IMG/VR virus record: IMGVR_UViG_3300049795_000023
Location: 1 to 57,828 of that record
Length of the DNA stretch: 57,828 nucleotides
Direction: 5' to 3' (one strand)
DNA from: a virus
The position numbers were made by a program, and so were the translations under genes. Below, piece after piece: positions 51,343 through 57,828 of the stretch (positions within the stretch are counted from its first letter, which is position 1; the number at the start of each line of letters is the position of its first letter). The notes under the pieces were generated by a model, which saw only the letters and a list, made by a program, of their open reading frames with translations, was not told where the DNA came from and did not search any database.

Positions 51343-53520
51343 TTAATTGTTCATGTAATTCGACCTTACGACGCGTCTGGCAGGGGCCGGTTTAGGCGTT
51401 GCCGGGGTGATTTGCCTGTTTTTCCAGTCGATCCGCGTGTTTTCCTGCAATTCGCGCCGAATGTCGGACGTTACGCAGTCGCTGTTGTCTGGCATTGGCT
51501 CTGCCCAGCTCGGGGGATTTAGCCAGGAGATGTGATCGACCCCCAGGCGCAGGCAGCATGCCCTGATGTAGACCGAGCAGTCAAACGCCTCGTTGCGCGC
51601 TCGAATCTGCACCCATGTACCATTTTCCTGGCGTATTTCCGATCCAAATTCATCGAGCATGGACTGCGTCATCCAGGCTGGAATATGGATGTAGCCTGGC
51701 CCGGGTGTCGGTCGCTTCAATCCCTTGTCTACAGCGTCCTTTAGCTTGTTTGAATTCAACCTGAACAGCTGGATGTCTCCTACTTCCTTGCCAGAGCGCC
51801 CACCAACCCATGTTTCAACAATCATGGCCATGACTGAATCTGATTTTTTACCTTCACCTTTGACCAGGATGAAGCGATCCCCAAAGCCTTCGGCGCGCGC
51901 CCGGCGCGACCAGTCGTATGCTTTGTCCGTCACCCCGTCTTCGCCGCCCGAGTCGACCGCAGTCATGCGCACGCGCAGCTCAATCCCTTCACACTGAGTG
52001 CGGTAGGTAGCCCGCAAGACCTTTTCCGTAATCAAATCCCAGTCTTCTGCGTAGCGGGCAGGGTCTAACGGCGCTTTTGGACCGTCCGGACCCTCAGTGC
52101 CCTCGCGCATTGACTCACGAATTGAAAAACGATCAATTGGCCACTGTTCCAGATAAGGCCCAACTGCGTGCACCTGCACCACAAAATGAGGGTTTCGGCC
52201 GCCCTGAATGTCCACAGCAGCTGCAATAAATCGCGTTTCTTCCGGGCAAACGTAGCGAATCAGGCCAGGTTCCTTGCGCTGCGCAGGGTCTAACGCAGTG
52301 CGTTTGGCCTCCAGCAGCCGGCGGCTCATGTAGCAAGCCCCCTGGTCAACGTTCGTCGTGGTTTTCAGCTGCGTTTCCTCGCCGGTGACCGCGTAATGAC
52401 GCAAGGCGTTAAGGTGCTTCTCCAGCAATGACGCCCAGGACTGGTATGCCGCTGCAATACCGCCAAGCCAGAACGTTGCCGATGCGGATTCACGTGGCGT
52501 GCCGATAAGCTCGTCTCTGCACGTCAGTATGTGACCTTCGCGCAGCCACCGGCCGCGTAAATTCATTTCGTATTTGGCTTTCGGTCCGATTTGACAGCGG
52601 TTGTGCGGGCAGATAATGCGATTGTGTTCCTGCACAATCGTGTAAATGTTCGCATCTCGAATTGTCTCGATCAGAACGTCGTCAGGCGGCAGCTCGAACA
52701 GACTCAAATCTGGTTTTGGCTCGAACCAGTAGCCGCAAAGCGGGCATTTCCAGTACCAACGACGCCTGTCACCGGCGTTATACAGCCCGATGATCCCCGT
52801 CACGTTGGGGCCTTCGTGCGCACCGCTGGGAATAAAATTCGGGTCTGTGATTTCTCCGCCCGGCGATGATTCGGCCAGGGCCATACCTCTGGATTTGTAG
52901 GTCTGCGTCCGCTTCAACAGCAGGTTGAACAGCGGGCCTTCGCCGTCAACGTCTTCTCGATTCACGATCCGATCCAGATCGGTTACCGCGCCATAGCGGA
53001 AGCTGGAGGATGACAAATTGGCGATTGTTGGCCAGCCAATCTTTAGCAATGTCCCGTTGCGGAACACCTTGTCATAAACGTTGTCGGCATGCTTCGACGG
53101 CGTCAGCTCTGCCTTCAGGTTGTCCGACGCGAGTGCTCTCTTTATGTCTGACTTCGAGAAGTCGCGAGCTTTCACCTCAGTCATTTGCACAATCAACATA
53201 TCGCCCGGGTCACTGGTCACTGCGTGCGTAAGCAGCCCCAGCAATAGCGCCGCGGATTTGCCTGTGCGTGCCGGCCCGACGAATATTTCAGACTCGTGTC
53301 GGCGAGACATCAGCACGTCCATCGGCTCGACCATGTAAGGCGTGCGGCTTGAATCCCAGAATCCGGCTACTTGGCCAGGGGAACTGAAATACAAATTCTG
53401 CGCCGCACTCTGTGACACCGTCAGCCGCTTTGACGGCAGCATGGCCTTCCAGCCAAACGCCACATCATGTGCAGCTCGACGCCCATGGTCAACATCGTCA
53501 ATCATCGAATCCGAGTTCAT
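51343..53520 (-). CDS. Terminase large subunit, gpA family
   Basis: The 725-residue product is lambda gpA-like: the Walker A-type VGPARTGKS (81-89), an ARDFSKSDIKRAL segment, a CPLCGYW ... CPHNRC zinc pair in the middle and a nuclease half with AAVDIQGGR and MTAVDSGGED acidic motifs. ATG 53520 follows GAGG and overlaps the upstream stop (ATGA). With the small subunit it cuts the phage DNA and drives packaging; gpA-type enzymes usually act at cos sites. Confidence 0.95.
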   Translation of the reverse strand: MNSDSMIDDVDHGRRAAHDVAFGWKAMLPSKRLTVSQSAAQNLYFSSPGQVAGFWDSSRTPYMVEPMDVLMSRRHESEIFVGPARTGKSAALLLGLLTHAVTSDPGDMLIVQMTEVKARDFSKSDIKRALASDNLKAELTPSKHADNVYDKVFRNGTLLKIGWPTIANLSSSSFRYGAVTDLDRIVNREDVDGEGPLFNLLLKRTQTYKSRGMALAESSPGGEITDPNFIPSGAHEGPNVTGIIGLYNAGDRRRWYWKCPLCGYWFEPKPDLSLFELPPDDVLIETIRDANIYTIVQEHNRIICPHNRCQIGPKAKYEMNLRGRWLREGHILTCRDELIGTPRESASATFWLGGIAAAYQSWASLLEKHLNALRHYAVTGEETQLKTTTNVDQGACYMSRRLLEAKRTALDPAQRKEPGLIRYVCPEETRFIAAAVDIQGGRNPHFVVQVHAVGPYLEQWPIDRFSIRESMREGTEGPDGPKAPLDPARYAEDWDLITEKVLRATYRTQCEGIELRVRMTAVDSGGEDGVTDKAYDWSRRARAEGFGDRFILVKGEGKKSDSVMAMIVETWVGGRSGKEVGDIQLFRLNSNKLKDAVDKGLKRPTPGPGYIHIPAWMTQSMLDEFGSEIRQENGTWVQIRARNEAFDCSVYIRACCLRLGVDHISWLNPPSWAEPMPDNSDCVTSDIRRELQENTRIDWKNRQITPATPKPAPARRVVRSNYMNN

Positions 53521-54023
53521 GGCTGCGCTTCCTCATCTTCGCCTTCCAGGAACATGTCTCGGAGCTTGTTTGCGAGGTTCTGCTTTGCCGAATCAATGAA
53601 CGCGCGAATCCCTTCGACCAGGTCAAGGTCGAGCCCAAACTTGGCTTCCAGTTCGTCTGGGATTGCATCTAGCGACTGCGAACACATGGCAAACGCCCGC
53701 GTTGATTTGAGCTGCACGTCTTCACGGTAGACCAGGCGACCGGCCATCACGCCGGTATCCATCTCAGCCTTTTCGGCAGCTGCTGTTTCCCTGCGCGCCC
53801 GTCCTTTCTCGTACTTCTGGTATTCCGTATACCCCAGGTCGGACAGTTCGTCGTAGGACTTTTCAGAGCGCTTCTTCCTTGCGCCCGCACGCGATTTTTT
53901 ACCGCTGCTTCCCATTGCGATGAGCTGGTCTGCAGGGCTGTTGAACAGCATTTCTGGATGCTGTAGCGCCGGATTGAATATCGAATCAAGGTTGTTCATA
54001 TAAAGGCCACTGGTTGTGTCCAT
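53517..54023 (-). CDS. Terminase small subunit-like protein
   Basis: The 168-residue product resembles DUF1441-type small terminases: a basic region (SSGKKSRAGARKKRSEKSYD), a coiled-coil part (YTEYQKYEKGRARRETAAAE) and a C-terminal helix interacting part. Neither ATG 54023 nor ATG 53999 has a clear ribosome binding site; a promoter-like pair at 54035-54063 on the minus strand would leave almost no leader before 54023, which favours 53999. Confidence 0.8.
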   Translation of the reverse strand: MDTTSGLYMNNLDSIFNPALQHPEMLFNSPADQLIAMGSSGKKSRAGARKKRSEKSYDELSDLGYTEYQKYEKGRARRETAAAEKAEMDTGVMAGRLVYREDVQLKSTRAFAMCSQSLDAIPDELEAKFGLDLDLVEGIRAFIDSAKQNLANKLRDMFLEGEDEEAQP

Positions 54024-54398
54024 AGGATTGGCGCATTTTATTGGTGTTTGGAATTAGTGGAAACCCTTATTTTGGCCAGGGTCGATTTCGTTTTCAGTCC
54101 AAAAATAAGCATCTGAATGAAAATCACATAAATTTGCGTTTAAAGCGCTCTCCGTTACCCGCATGAAAAGCATTCATACAGGGTCCCCTGGGGTAAACCA
54201 CTATTTACTAATCTAATGGATCAGAAACGAATGTGATAGATCAGATCTGATTCAAAAACATTCAAATTCTGATCGCAAATTTCAAAAAGCCATTCGCGAA
54301 GATCTGAACGTTGCTCTAAACCATATTCCTATATGAATCGCATAGATCAAGAATCAACCGAGAAGTTCAAAGCATCATGAAAACCATTCATGATGAAG
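54024..54398. promoter_or_regulatory. Non-coding region next to terminase: late promoter and possible cos
   Basis: No gene was found. On the minus strand TTTCCA (54058-54063), 17 bases and TAAAAT (54035-54040) form a plausible late promoter. An inverted repeat CTTATTTTGG/CCAAAAATAAG (54066-54109) encloses a TGGCCAGG site. The 12-base palindrome ATCAGATCTGAT lies at 54240-54251, a GGGTCCCCTGGGG run at 54181-54193, and CATCATGA/TCATGATG arms at 54373-54395. Terminase genes normally border the packaging site, so cos is expected here, but no nick site could be proven. Confidence 0.5.
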
Positions 54399-54530
54399 CA
54401 CCCACCACCATGCACCCACCACCATGCACCCACCACCATGCACCCACCACCATGCACCCACCACCATGCACCCACCACCATGCACCCACCACCATGCACC
54501 CACCACCATGCACCCACCACCATGCACCCA
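54399..54530. repeat. 14-bp tandem repeat, nine copies
   Basis: CACCCACCACCATG is repeated exactly nine times from 54399 to 54524, with a 6-base partial copy. Its length is not a multiple of three, so open frames through it (HHHAPTT- or WWVHGGG-type) are translation shadows. The position beside the terminase genes and upstream of the plus-strand accessory genes makes it a candidate packaging or regulatory repeat. Confidence 0.95.
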
Positions 54531-54626
54531 GCTCGGCCATACCTATGAAGTGTGGAGAATTCCACTTGCGAGACAATTCCAATTTGGATTAGAATTGCTC
54601 ATCGCAAACCACTGAGACACCCCACC
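54531..54626 (+). promoter_or_regulatory. Promoter-like region for plus-strand accessory genes
   Basis: TTGCGA, an 18-base spacer and TAGAAT (about 54567-54596) fit a sigma70-type promoter, 30 bases before the 54627 ATG. The following 54841 and 55105 leaders share a TAGAAT/TAAGAAT element. Confidence 0.45.
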
Positions 54627-54836
54627 ATGGCCCTAATCCTCAATCTGACGAAGACAGCCGATCACGCAGTACGTTATGCGTCGACCATCTCCAAGCTGTC
54701 CACATTGCGCCGCACTGCACCAGTCCAGATGCATGCAGCTGTCGAGCAAGCACTGATTGCCCGTTTGCAAGATGATGCTTTGCGCGATGAACGCGAGCGT
54801 AAAGGCTGGGGCGTCCTCCACCCCCTTGATATTTGA
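54627..54836 (+). CDS. Hypothetical small protein, 69 aa
   Basis: The ATG at 54627 starts a helical, charged product (AVRYASTISKLSTLRRTAPV ... LIARLQDDALRDERERKGW). No strong ribosome binding site and no recognised family. Likely first gene of the accessory block. Confidence 0.55.
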   Translation: MALILNLTKTADHAVRYASTISKLSTLRRTAPVQMHAAVEQALIARLQDDALRDERERKGWGVLHPLDI

Positions 54837-54840
54837 AGCA

Positions 54841-54908
54841 AACCTAGGGTTCACCCGGGATACGAATTAAGAATTAACAATTCATAATTGACTCACGCAA
54901 ACAGGAGC
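54841..54908 (+). promoter_or_regulatory. Duplicated leader, copy 1
   Basis: AACCTAGGGTTCACCCGGGA, then TACGAATTAAGAATT and an ATAATTGACT element, ending in AACAGGAGC, precede the gene at 54916. The same 68-base leader is repeated at 55105-55172 before the next gene. GGGTTCACCC is an interrupted palindrome that may be an operator; a ribosome binding site is included. Confidence 0.75.
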
Positions 54909-54915
54909 AAGCAAC

Positions 54916-55092
54916 ATGCCGACAGACTACACCGCCGCTTCGATTAGCCGTTACCTTAGCATCCTGCAGCGGAGCCGCATCCGGTACGCCGCCGCCCTTG
55001 AAACGAATGACACGAACGTGATGCTTGCCCAAAATTGCAAAATCAAAACGTGCCTTTTGCTACTGGAAGAACTGGGTGTCTGTCCACTCTAA
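54916..55092 (+). CDS. Hypothetical small protein, 58 aa
   Basis: ATG 54916 follows CAGGAGCAAGC. The product (MPTDYTAASISRYLSILQRS ... LLLLEELGV) is helical, without recognised domains. A strong ribosome binding site and its own duplicated leader make it a credible gene. Confidence 0.65.
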   Translation: MPTDYTAASISRYLSILQRSRIRYAAALETNDTNVMLAQNCKIKTCLLLLEELGVCPL

Positions 55093-55104
55093 TGTTGAGC
55101 CCAG

Positions 55105-55172
55105 AACCTAGGGTTCACCCGGGATACGAATTTAGAATTGTCGATCAATAATTGACTTATCGAAACAGGAGC
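55105..55172 (+). promoter_or_regulatory. Duplicated leader, copy 2
   Basis: This copy matches 54841-54908 at most positions (AACCTAGGGTTCACCCGGGA and TACGAATTTAGAATT identical or nearly so; the AATAATTGACTTA end differs by a few bases). It precedes the gene at 55180. Independent leaders suggest separately regulated small genes. Confidence 0.75.
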
Positions 55173-55179
55173 CACCACC

Positions 55180-55320
55180 ATGATCCGTCTTATCGTACTA
55201 ATCGCAGTAGTTGCAGCAGCTACCATCATCTGTCTTGACTACGCAACTGATGTGCAAGCTAACGCTTCCCGCACAACAGCATCTGCACTTAGCACTCGCA
55301 TGAATCAGGCCGGACTCTAA
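55180..55320 (+). CDS. Short membrane or exported peptide, 46 aa
   Basis: ATG 55180 follows CAGGAGCC. The product has a hydrophobic N-terminal segment (IRLIVLIAVVAAATIICL) and a polar C-terminal half (DYATDVQANASRTTASALST). It looks like an anchored or exported peptide, possibly with a host-takeover or exclusion role. Family unknown. Confidence 0.65.
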   Translation: MIRLIVLIAVVAAATIICLDYATDVQANASRTTASALSTRMNQAGL

Positions 55321-55332
55321 TCGTCAGATCCT

Positions 55333-55361
55333 ACTGGCTTGCGCAACAAGCGTAAGCCAGT
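55333..55361. terminator. Hairpin after the 55320 gene
   Basis: ACTGGCTTGCGC and its near-inverse GCGTAAGCCAGT form a 12-bp stem with a G-T step. No T-run follows on the plus strand, so it may be an attenuator or RNA-stabilising hairpin more than a terminator. Confidence 0.5.
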
Positions 55362-55415
55362 GCGATTTCCGCACACTGCCGCTCACATTGAGCGAAACAA
55401 TTAGGATTGACGAAA

Positions 55416-56489
55416 ATGGCACACGAACTAACGACCCGCGCAAATGGTCAGACCGAAATGGCCTTTGTTGGTGAGACACCCTGGCACGGCCTAGGCCAGC
55501 GGGTAACGCAAGGCGCGACAATCGAAGTCTGGGCACGCGAAGCCGGTCTGGACTGGACTGCCAAGCGCAGTGCAGTGCAATACCCGTTCGGCGACACAAT
55601 GCGCGAATTCGGTGACAAGCACGTGATTTATCGCTCTGACACCGGCGCCCCGCTCGCTACGGTATCGAAGGACTACAAACTGGTCCAGCCCCTGGAAGTC
55701 CTTGAATTCTTTCGCGATCTGACTGAAGCCGGTGACTGGCATATCCACACGGCTGGCACGATGCAAGGTGGTCGCCGCCTTTGGGCCTTAGCTTCAAATC
55801 ACACTGAAGGCTTAGTCGCCCCCGGCGATCGAGTGCGTGGCAATCTCCTACTCGCTACGTCCCTGGATGGGACAATGCGCACAATGGCCGCAATGACTAG
55901 CATAAGGGTCGTATGCGCTAACACGATGCGCACGGCATTTGCCGATGTAGGCGCATCTTCCACCGGCAAAGTTGCGAAAGGCACGAAAGGTGCCATCAGC
56001 GTATCGCATCGCTCAGAATTTGACGCGGCGAGCGTAAAGGAGCATCTAGGCGTAGCGCGTCAGTCCTTTGACCAGTTCATGAATCAGGCCCGCGAAATGG
56101 CTAATTCGGGAATCAGCAAGGCCGATGCCGTGGGAGTGCTTCGCGAGCTATTCGGCCAGCCGAAGCCGGTGGTTTCGAGTGTCGCGCCCGCACCTGCCCC
56201 ACAAATGTCTGACGCTTCAATTTTGGACATGGTACTTTCACAGCCGGTGGGGGAGCAACGCGAACACCGTAACATCCCAAAGGTCATGTCCCTTTTTGAG
56301 GGCGCAGGCCGTGGCGCAGATCATCCGGGTGCAGCAGGTACCAAATGGGGCTTGTTCAACGCTGTAACCGAATTCATCGACCATTCGGCAAGCCGCACGC
56401 AAGACACTAGGCTTACCTCGGCTTGGTTTGGCCAGGGGCACGAGCTAAAGGTTAAGGCACTCGAATTGCTTACGGTGGGAGCGCGTTGA
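55416..56489 (+). CDS. DUF932 phage/plasmid-like protein
   Basis: Start ATG 55416 follows TAGGATTGACG. The 357-residue protein matches DUF932 (TIGR03299-type): GETPWHGLGQRVT, RSDTGAPLATVSKDYKLVQP, VCANTMRTAF and a C-terminal NAVTEFIDH segment. This family is common on plasmids and phages and has no established function. Here it heads the largest accessory gene. Confidence 0.9.
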   Translation: MAHELTTRANGQTEMAFVGETPWHGLGQRVTQGATIEVWAREAGLDWTAKRSAVQYPFGDTMREFGDKHVIYRSDTGAPLATVSKDYKLVQPLEVLEFFRDLTEAGDWHIHTAGTMQGGRRLWALASNHTEGLVAPGDRVRGNLLLATSLDGTMRTMAAMTSIRVVCANTMRTAFADVGASSTGKVAKGTKGAISVSHRSEFDAASVKEHLGVARQSFDQFMNQAREMANSGISKADAVGVLRELFGQPKPVVSSVAPAPAPQMSDASILDMVLSQPVGEQREHRNIPKVMSLFEGAGRGADHPGAAGTKWGLFNAVTEFIDHSASRTQDTRLTSAWFGQGHELKVKALELLTVGAR

Positions 56490-56491
56490 TC

Positions 56492-56803
56492 ATGGCCTAT
56501 CTAGATAGCCGCGCGGTAGTCATCGTCAAATGGGTGTCAGCGACAAATACAAAGCCGAATCGTTATTCGGTGAAGATCCCACAGATACTGGATTCCACAA
56601 AGCTGTATTCGGCCGAAAGGCTGATGAATGATCCATTGGCACCAGAAAGCTTGCTGCACAGAGCGCAGTATTTCGCAGAATTGCGTATCAAGGAATTAGG
56701 ACTTCGCTGGACAATTGCAGCGCACACTACAGCACGGGGCAATTCGACAGATGGCATCCCAGTGGTAGGCTTTTCTACAGCATGCTCTCAGGTAACGACA
56801 TAA
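56492..56803 (+). CDS. Hypothetical protein, 103 aa
   Basis: ATG 56492, after GGTGGGAGCG, is preferred to an in-frame start at 56486. The product is a small alpha/beta domain (SRAVVIVKWVSATNTKPNRY ... LHRAQYFAELRIKELGL). Proteins like it commonly follow DUF932 genes on plasmids and phages, though I cannot name the family. Confidence 0.65.
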   Translation: MAYLDSRAVVIVKWVSATNTKPNRYSVKIPQILDSTKLYSAERLMNDPLAPESLLHRAQYFAELRIKELGLRWTIAAHTTARGNSTDGIPVVGFSTACSQVTT

Positions 56804-56815
56804 TCTCGAAAGCCG

Positions 56816-57058
56816 ATGATGACGAATAAGCACGCACAGCAGATCGCCGATGACTCGCAAGTATTGTTGACCCAGGAACGCATATACGCATGCGCAGTAA
56901 GCCGCACAGCTTACTATCCGGCAATCAATGCAGACTTCAGCGCGTCCGGGTGTATCGACGCGCCCTCGTGGCTACCTAATGGCAATTTCGGCGCATGGCC
57001 TCACACTGGCATGCAGGTAGTGTGTAGAGACGAACTGCAAGGGGCCAACAATGCATAA
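56816..57058 (+). CDS. Hypothetical protein, 80 aa
   Basis: ATG 56816 has no strong ribosome binding site. Product contains two Cys (YACAVS, ASGCID) and a third near the end (VVCRD). No recognised family. Overlaps the next start by 8 bases. Confidence 0.55.
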   Translation: MMTNKHAQQIADDSQVLLTQERIYACAVSRTAYYPAINADFSASGCIDAPSWLPNGNFGAWPHTGMQVVCRDELQGANNA

Positions 57059-57221
57059 ATTCGCAAGGCCGATCAAATGGCGCGTAAGCTGGCAAGCTCA
57101 TGCGGACGGTACACCGGCCGGTCACTCGGACTTCGTACAGCGGCATAGTGCACGCGGCTTTTTGATGATTCGCAAAGCTAGCGGCTTCGTTTGCGAAATT
57201 ACACCTATCTGGGGCAATTGA
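57051..57221 (+). CDS. Hypothetical small basic protein, 56 aa
   Basis: ATG 57051 lies inside the previous gene's last codons (8-base overlap). The 56-residue product is rich in aromatic, His and basic residues (MHKFARPIKWRVSWQAHADG). Coupling to both neighbours supports it. Function unknown. Confidence 0.55.
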   Translation: MHKFARPIKWRVSWQAHADGTPAGHSDFVQRHSARGFLMIRKASGFVCEITPIWGN

Positions 57222-57222
57222 A

Positions 57223-57435
57223 ATGAACAAACTGCAAAATTGGAAAGTAAGCGTCAAAATAGCAGACGGCGATTGCACGTCAATCGAACCTGTAGCCGCT
57301 CGCAGTGCAGCGGGGGCCATCGCAAAGATTGCAGCAAGCCTAAGCGATGCCGAAGGCGCAGTAAGCGTATCTGCAACGCCAATTAAGCCGCTATCGCCGA
57401 ACTCATGGACTCGCCGAAGGCTGGCATCAAAATAG
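57223..57435 (+). CDS. Hypothetical protein, 70 aa
   Basis: ATG 57223 follows GGGGC. The product shows a small alpha/beta pattern (LQNWKVSVKIADGDCTSIEP, AAGAIAKIAASLSDAE). It precedes a strong terminator, so it is the last gene of this block. Confidence 0.6.
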   Translation: MNKLQNWKVSVKIADGDCTSIEPVAARSAAGAIAKIAASLSDAEGAVSVSATPIKPLSPNSWTRRRLASK

Positions 57436-57439
57436 CCCA

Positions 57440-57491
57440 AGACCAAAAAGCAAAATGCCCGACTAGTTCGGGCTTTTTGCTTTTTGTGGTC
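57440..57491. terminator. Strong bidirectional terminator
   Basis: GACCAAAAAGCAAAATGCCC pairs with GGGCTTTTTGCTTTTTGTGGTC-type sequence around CTAG; the arms are about 20 bases with a few mismatches and the right arm is followed by more T-rich bases. It ends the plus-strand accessory block. Confidence 0.9.
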
Positions 57492-57565
57492 ACGAAACGA
57501 CAATTGCCGATAGACACCTGACCGTCTGATTTTGCCGATGCGCTAGCCGCGCACCGAACTCGCCT

Positions 57566-57615
57566 AGGGGCTTCAGCTCCTCGCATTCCACCGGATGTGA
57601 GGAGCTGAAGCCCCT
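57566..57615. repeat. 21-bp-arm hairpin before the terminal array
   Basis: The arms 57566-57586 and 57595-57615 pair with one mismatch across an 8-base loop; TTTTGCTTTT follows the right arm. It could be a second terminator. Its length and place next to the tandem array and, on the circle, near the iterons also fit a single-strand initiation or partition structure. Confidence 0.85.
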
Positions 57616-57624
57616 TTTGCTTTT

Positions 57625-57828
57625 CAGCGCCGGGCGCCAGCTGGCTGGAGTTCAGCGCCGGGCGCCAGCTGGCTGGAGTTCAGCGCCGGGCGCCAGCAGG
57701 ACAGCGCCGGGCGCCAGCTGGCTGGAGTTCAGCGCCGGGCGCCAGCAGGACAGCGCCGGGCGCCAGCTGGCTGGAGTTCAGCGCCGGGCGCCAGCAGGAC
57801 AGCGCCGGGCGCCAGCTGGCTGGAGTTC
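57625..57828. repeat. Right end of terminal tandem-repeat array
   Basis: The same 28-bp (A) and 21-bp (B) units as at the left end, in the order A A B A B A B A, plus one C. The last 127 bases equal the first 127 of the window. Joined as a circle the array would hold nine full units and a partial one, but its copy number is uncertain because assemblers collapse such repeats. Confidence 0.95.

Larger units (their letters stand above)
287..56436. repeat. Dispersed octamer TGRCCAGG (about 70 copies)
   Basis: TGGCCAGG or TGACCAGG (or complement) was read about 40 times on the plus strand, about 25 times on the minus strand, and about seven times as the full palindrome CCTGGCCAGG (5633, 17945, 18607, 19529, 22986, 23481, 48539). 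Copies occur in genes in several frames and in non-coding DNA (287, 980, 23579, 54073). A further group of near variants (CGGCCAGG, AGGCCAGG) exists. Chance expectation for this length is only a few copies. The role is unknown. Confidence 0.8.

Noticed and set aside
54347-54615. Several frames through the 14-bp repeat (HHAPTTMH or WWVHGGG types)
   Set aside because: The unit length shifts frame and all three frames stay open by composition; no gene support.
1-57828. Integrase, transposase, toxin-antitoxin pair or restriction system
   Set aside because: No product carried the expected catalytic motifs; lysogeny by integration is not supported by this sequence.
1-57828. tRNA genes
   Set aside because: No cloverleaf with a proper T-loop (GGTTCRAATCC type) was seen on either strand, although a search program would be more reliable.

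Overview
The window reads as one essentially complete genome of a lambda-type tailed phage (siphovirus) of a moderately GC-rich proteobacterial host. Reasons: a full lambda-like head set (small and large terminase, gpW, lambda-family portal, ClpP-like protease, gpD-like decoration protein, gpE-like capsid), a long-tail set with a 1523-residue tape measure protein, an endolysin, and a large phage replication block. No tRNA, rRNA, transposase or integrase was seen. From memory, the size and gene mix recall Burkholderia siphophages such as BcepNazgul and AH2; this is an unverified impression. The first 127 bases are identical to the last 127, all inside one tandem-repeat array. That is what a circular graph with k=127 leaves behind, so the real unit is probably about 57.7 kb and circular or circularly permuted.

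Layout. (1) Positions 1-1175: the terminal array, an AT-rich stretch with a palindrome, and two groups of TAAACGAAAA iterons around a small gene; this is the best origin candidate. (2) 1175-10281, minus strand: a Mor-like regulator, a long perfect inverted repeat, a P4-type primase-helicase, then a chain of small early genes. (3) 10464-23534, plus strand, running divergently from about 10.3 kb: DUF2800 nuclease, DUF2815 ssDNA-binding protein, family B DNA polymerase, a DEDD exonuclease, VRR-NUC, MazG-like protein, SNF2-like helicase and many small stop/start-coupled genes. (4) 23639-54023, minus strand: the late operon, transcribed from terminase at the right to lysis genes at the left, in the order terminase, gpW, portal, an unusual 5-kb adhesin-like cassette, protease, decoration, capsid, connector and tail-completion proteins, tail tube, tape measure, tail tip and fibre genes, PAPS-reductase-like protein, endolysin. 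(5) 54627-57435, plus strand: small genes and a DUF932 protein, ended by two strong hairpins next to the terminal array.

The genes imply largely self-sufficient replication (own primase-helicase, polymerase, ssDNA-binding protein, nucleases), a coupled late operon, and lysis by a lambda R-like endolysin with an unassigned holin.

The most striking unexplained signal is the octamer TGRCCAGG. By eye it occurs about 70 times, on both strands, in coding and intergenic DNA, against roughly 3-5 expected by chance. Second is the cassette of repeat-rich structural genes between portal and protease. Other points are the terminal two-unit array, the 27-bp inverted repeat and several missed small membrane-peptide genes. 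All counts were made by reading, without computation.
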